The position numbers and the translations under genes are program-made. Below are positions 5,429 through 8,207 of a stretch of DNA of 8,207 nucleotides, piece after piece (position 1 is the stretch's first letter; every line of letters begins with the position of its first letter). The stretch comes from Acidobacteriota bacterium (GTDB lineage Bacteria > Acidobacteriota > Terriglobia > Terriglobales > Acidobacteriaceae), in the NCBI GenBank assembly GCA_021810735.1, contig JAJZIF010000149.1, forward strand, positions 1 to 8,207. The letters are read 5' to 3'. Below the pieces are notes generated by a model. The model saw only the letters and a program-made list of their open reading frames with translations, was not told the origin of the DNA and ran no database searches.

Positions 5429-8207
5429 TTACTGATGTCGGCCGCGAATCTGCAGATACAAGCTGAAAACATTCGCTTCGTCGCGCACCGCGATGATGGA
5501 CAAGCTGCGTGTTAAATTAAATTGGCCCTGAAGCAACTGCTCAGCCGTGGTGTTCACATTGGTGGCAAAGGTCAGGATCAAGTTGCTCCCCACCTGTTGT
5601 TCCACAGTAATGCGCGCCGTGGACTCGCCCAGTGTACCGACGAAGTTGGGATCCACGCGCACGCTGCCGACCCCGAACAATTTCTGAACCCGGCTGCTGA
5701 CGGCCGCATTCAGCGCCCCTCCCAGCAAAGCTTCCGTGGTCAGATTGGCGCCCGCCTGCTGCTGCTCGCCGTACATGGCCGCCTGCTCATTGGTGCGGCC
5801 CAGCGCCAGCAGGGCCAGCACATCGGCCTGCGTCAGCGGCGGTTCGGAACGATAGGAAATCTCCAGCTTGCTGGGCGGCCCATGCAAGGTGATGATGATG
5901 TCGTAATTCTGTACCTGCGCCGTGGCTTCCAGGTCGATCTCCGGAGCGATGGTAACTGGATTGGCAAAAACAATGTCGCCCTGCTGCAACTGGTATTTCG
6001 TCCCCGCGAATGAAGCGGATCCTTCAGTGATGTCAATCCGTCCCAGTACGGACGGGTTTTCGACGGTGCCGCGTATGCGCAGATTCACATCGCCGGCGAG
6101 CGAGGCAAACGAGTTCTGGAATCCCAGTTGCGGAGCGGATGTGAGATGAATATCAAGATGCACCCGGTTCATCGGCGAGGATGGATCGATCGGAGCGGAA
6201 ACTCCGCCTCCACCCACGGCCAGCGAAGTCATGTCCATGTTGCTGTCCATTCCAAAACGCATCATCTGCACGTTACCGCCGACTAACAGATTGTCCAGGT
6301 TCCCCAATACGCGCAGCTTGGCGTCTACCGAACTGGAAATTCCTTTTGGATATCGAATCCGCACTCCCTGGCCGGTAACTGTCAAATCGGCAAAGATACC
6401 GTTCCGATAGCCAACGAAGCCCTTGGCATCCAACTCTCCGCCGCCGGAAAATCCCTTCAACTGCTGCACCACCAGTCGGTCCTGATCGAACACCATGGTG
6501 CCGTTCATATCTGTCAGACCGTTCGTAATGTTCAGCAGGTGCATGTTGATGTGACTAAACTGGGCCCGGCCCTGCAGATCCGGCTGATGCGCCGTCCCGC
6601 GCACGTTCAGGACAAAATGTACTTCACCGGAAGACTGCAGGGCCTTGTTCGTGACGGAAGCCAGGCTTGCATTCACCGTACCTTCGGAATGCAGACGAAG
6701 CGTATAGTTCCGCAGCAGGTCGATCGTCCCACCGGCAGTCAGATCCATATCCGTGCCCTGGAAATGTACCTGTTTCAGTTGCAATTTCCCGTCTCGCAAC
6801 GACGCTTCGATTGGCCCCTCGGAATGGATGGGAAGGTTGCCGATGGTTGCGCTGAAAGCGTTCAGAGCCGCGTCCGCCTGGATCGCAGATGGTTCGGCCA
6901 GTGGCCCGGACATCGTGATCTTTCCCCGCAGCGAAGATTGGGCGCTGATCCCGGAAGGAGCCAAGCTGCGCAGCAGTGGATCTATATTGAAATCGGCAAA
7001 CGTCAACTCCATCTGGGCGGGGTATTTCCCGCCGAGTTGTACCTGTCCGCTCATATCAAGCTGCGCCCGCAAGACCTCCGCGCGCGAGGTCAAGTAGAGT
7101 GTTCCGCCCTGGTAGTGTGTTTCGGCGTGCGCGCTACCCATCGGCCGGCCATTCAGAGTTAGATTCTCAATTTGCATGGCGCCGGTCGCCAGCGGAGCGG
7201 TCAAAGTCCCGCCGCCCTGAAGATGAAATCCCATTGTGCCGCCGGGCGACAATCGCGAGTTTTCAAGCAGCGCGATCTGGGACAGTGCAAAATGCTCTCC
7301 TGTCAGTTCGCCTTGCAACGCTCCGCTTGCATCGTCATACGAGAGATGTCCAGTCGCGATCCCTCCGGCAGTCGCAATCCGTACATGGGTCGCTTCCAGC
7401 AGATGGCCCTCGGCGGCCAGCACCACCATTGCGCTTGGAATGGCCTGCCCGTCAGCGACACCGTGAGTCAGTCCCACCTGCCCGGAACCTTCCAGATCAT
7501 CCACCGTCCCAGCCACATGCGCATGGACTCCCAGCGTCCCGGCAACGGGGTACGAGGTACCGAAAATGGACTGCAGGTCGGCCACGGATGCATTCGTCGT
7601 CTGCATGGTTGCCGTGACCTGCGTCTGCTTGTTGTATGCGTACGTGTCCGGCGCCGTGCGGTCCGGCAACAGATCGAGTCCGGCATGGATCACTGTGTCG
7701 CCTCGTGCCAGTTCCCCATTGCGCAGAATCAGTTGTGCCGGAGCATAGGAAATGTCGCCGTGAAATTGGTCCCATGTCAGCAGACGCTCCGGCGGCGCTT
7801 CTCCCGCATTCCCTGGCTGGGCCCGTTCCACCACCATCATCTCAAACGGTCCGGAATCCAGATGCCCGACCGCTTGCAACGCGAAGAACGAACCGTGAAT
7901 GGTCCCATGGAAGCTTGCGCTTTCCAGCAATTTCAATGGCAGGGCGTGAGGCGCGCCCACTGGCGTGGCCCGCAGATCCGTGATCGTCAGCAGTCGATCG
8001 AACTCGCCCAGGTCCCTTCCAACCACATCCAGCCGCAGCGAGCTGTGCAGATCTTTCTCCAGCAAATCCAGCGTGCCCGCACCGTGTACCTGGGTTGCAG
8101 GTGTATGCAGATTCGCATCTTGAATCACGAGATGGCGATAGTCCCCAAGATAGTCGGCGTGTGCCGGTCCGCTGACTGGCACAAGACCCAGCGTGCGTCG
8201 CGGCACG
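5429..8207 (-). CDS. tamB: TamB (DUF490) family envelope protein, N-terminus cut off by window end
   Basis: TamB proteins are long beta-groove proteins, anchored in the inner membrane and spanning the periplasm, implicated in phospholipid transport to the outer membrane and in outer-membrane protein assembly with an Omp85 partner (TamA). The visible 925 residues are almost entirely repeating short beta-strand units with alternating polarity (for example LTAGGTIDLLRNYTLRLHSE), as in AsmA/TamB bridges. The C-terminal block is diagnostic: QGDIVFANPVTIAPEIDLEA starts at about 742 of the visible part, then GPPSKLEISYRSEPPLTQAD and VLALLALGR, ending in beta-rich NLILTF and VFSLYLQIRGRHQ. The stop is TAA at 5429-5431. 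The frame is open to the window edge, where the first in-frame start-like codon is GTG (8204-8206). Family members are usually well over 1,000 residues with an N-terminal membrane helix, which is not seen, so the gene continues beyond the window. No frameshift is apparent. A triple-BON gene follows. Confidence 0.9.
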   Translation of the reverse strand, partial: VPRRTLGLVPVSGPAHADYLGDYRHLVIQDANLHTPATQVHGAGTLDLLEKDLHSSLRLDVVGRDLGEFDRLLTITDLRATPVGAPHALPLKLLESASFHGTIHGSFFALQAVGHLDSGPFEMMVVERAQPGNAGEAPPERLLTWDQFHGDISYAPAQLILRNGELARGDTVIHAGLDLLPDRTAPDTYAYNKQTQVTATMQTTNASVADLQSIFGTSYPVAGTLGVHAHVAGTVDDLEGSGQVGLTHGVADGQAIPSAMVVLAAEGHLLEATHVRIATAGGIATGHLSYDDASGALQGELTGEHFALSQIALLENSRLSPGGTMGFHLQGGGTLTAPLATGAMQIENLTLNGRPMGSAHAETHYQGGTLYLTSRAEVLRAQLDMSGQVQLGGKYPAQMELTFADFNIDPLLRSLAPSGISAQSSLRGKITMSGPLAEPSAIQADAALNAFSATIGNLPIHSEGPIEASLRDGKLQLKQVHFQGTDMDLTAGGTIDLLRNYTLRLHSEGTVNASLASVTNKALQSSGEVHFVLNVRGTAHQPDLQGRAQFSHINMHLLNITNGLTDMNGTMVFDQDRLVVQQLKGFSGGGELDAKGFVGYRNGIFADLTVTGQGVRIRYPKGISSSVDAKLRVLGNLDNLLVGGNVQMMRFGMDSNMDMTSLAVGGGGVSAPIDPSSPMNRVHLDIHLTSAPQLGFQNSFASLAGDVNLRIRGTVENPSVLGRIDITEGSASFAGTKYQLQQGDIVFANPVTIAPEIDLEATAQVQNYDIIITLHGPPSKLEISYRSEPPLTQADVLALLALGRTNEQAAMYGEQQQAGANLTTEALLGGALNAAVSSRVQKLFGVGSVRVDPNFVGTLGESTARITVEQQVGSNLILTFATNVNTTAEQLLQGQFNLTRSLSIIAVRDEANVFSLYLQIRGRHQ

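Noticed and set aside
8204..8206. GTG at the window edge as the start of the TamB gene
   Set aside because: The open frame reaches the edge, there is no N-terminal membrane anchor, and the visible length is short for the family; it is most likely an internal valine codon.

Overview
The window looks like chromosomal DNA of a Gram-negative soil-type bacterium. Acidobacteriota (Terriglobia / Acidobacteriaceae-like) is the best guess. The basis is moderate-to-high GC, TamB and BON envelope proteins, a CsbD plus Lmo0937-type small-protein pair, and intergenic palindromes of the 'GGCACGACTTCAGTCGTGCC' and 'GGGCTTTAGCCC' type that I associate from memory with acidobacterial genomes. No phage, transposase, CRISPR, tRNA or rRNA gene is visible.

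Layout: (1) 1-535, minus strand: N-terminal two thirds of a prephenate dehydratase (PheA), cut by the window start. (2) 647-1228, plus strand, divergent from pheA: a 50-residue Lmo0937-type membrane peptide and a 101-residue CsbD-family stress protein, with a hairpin between them. (3) 1229-1591, no gene: a three-copy palindromic repeat array and a strong shared terminator. (4) 1592-2452, minus strand: a UbiA-family prenyltransferase, probably for quinone synthesis. (5) 2453-2831: divergent intergenic region with repeated CAGTAC-centred words. (6) 2832-4388, plus strand: a DHA2/EmrB-type 14-TM drug efflux permease with a TTG start. (7) 4409-5215, minus strand: an exported protein with three BON domains, ending only 20 nt from the end of the efflux gene. 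(8) 5429-8207, minus strand: the C-terminal 925 residues of a TamB (DUF490) protein, cut by the window end.

The genes do not form one pathway. There are three loose themes: aromatic and quinone metabolism (pheA, ubiA), small stress proteins (lmo0937-type and csbD), and envelope function (efflux pump, triple-BON protein, TamB). TamB and the BON gene are co-directional, but 213 nt apart, so co-transcription is possible and not demonstrated.

I do not see a clear undescribed system. The parts that deserve a second look are the palindromic repeat array at 1252-1408 with its three-way-junction geometry, the hairpin inside the small stress-gene pair, and the repeated words between ubiA and the efflux gene.
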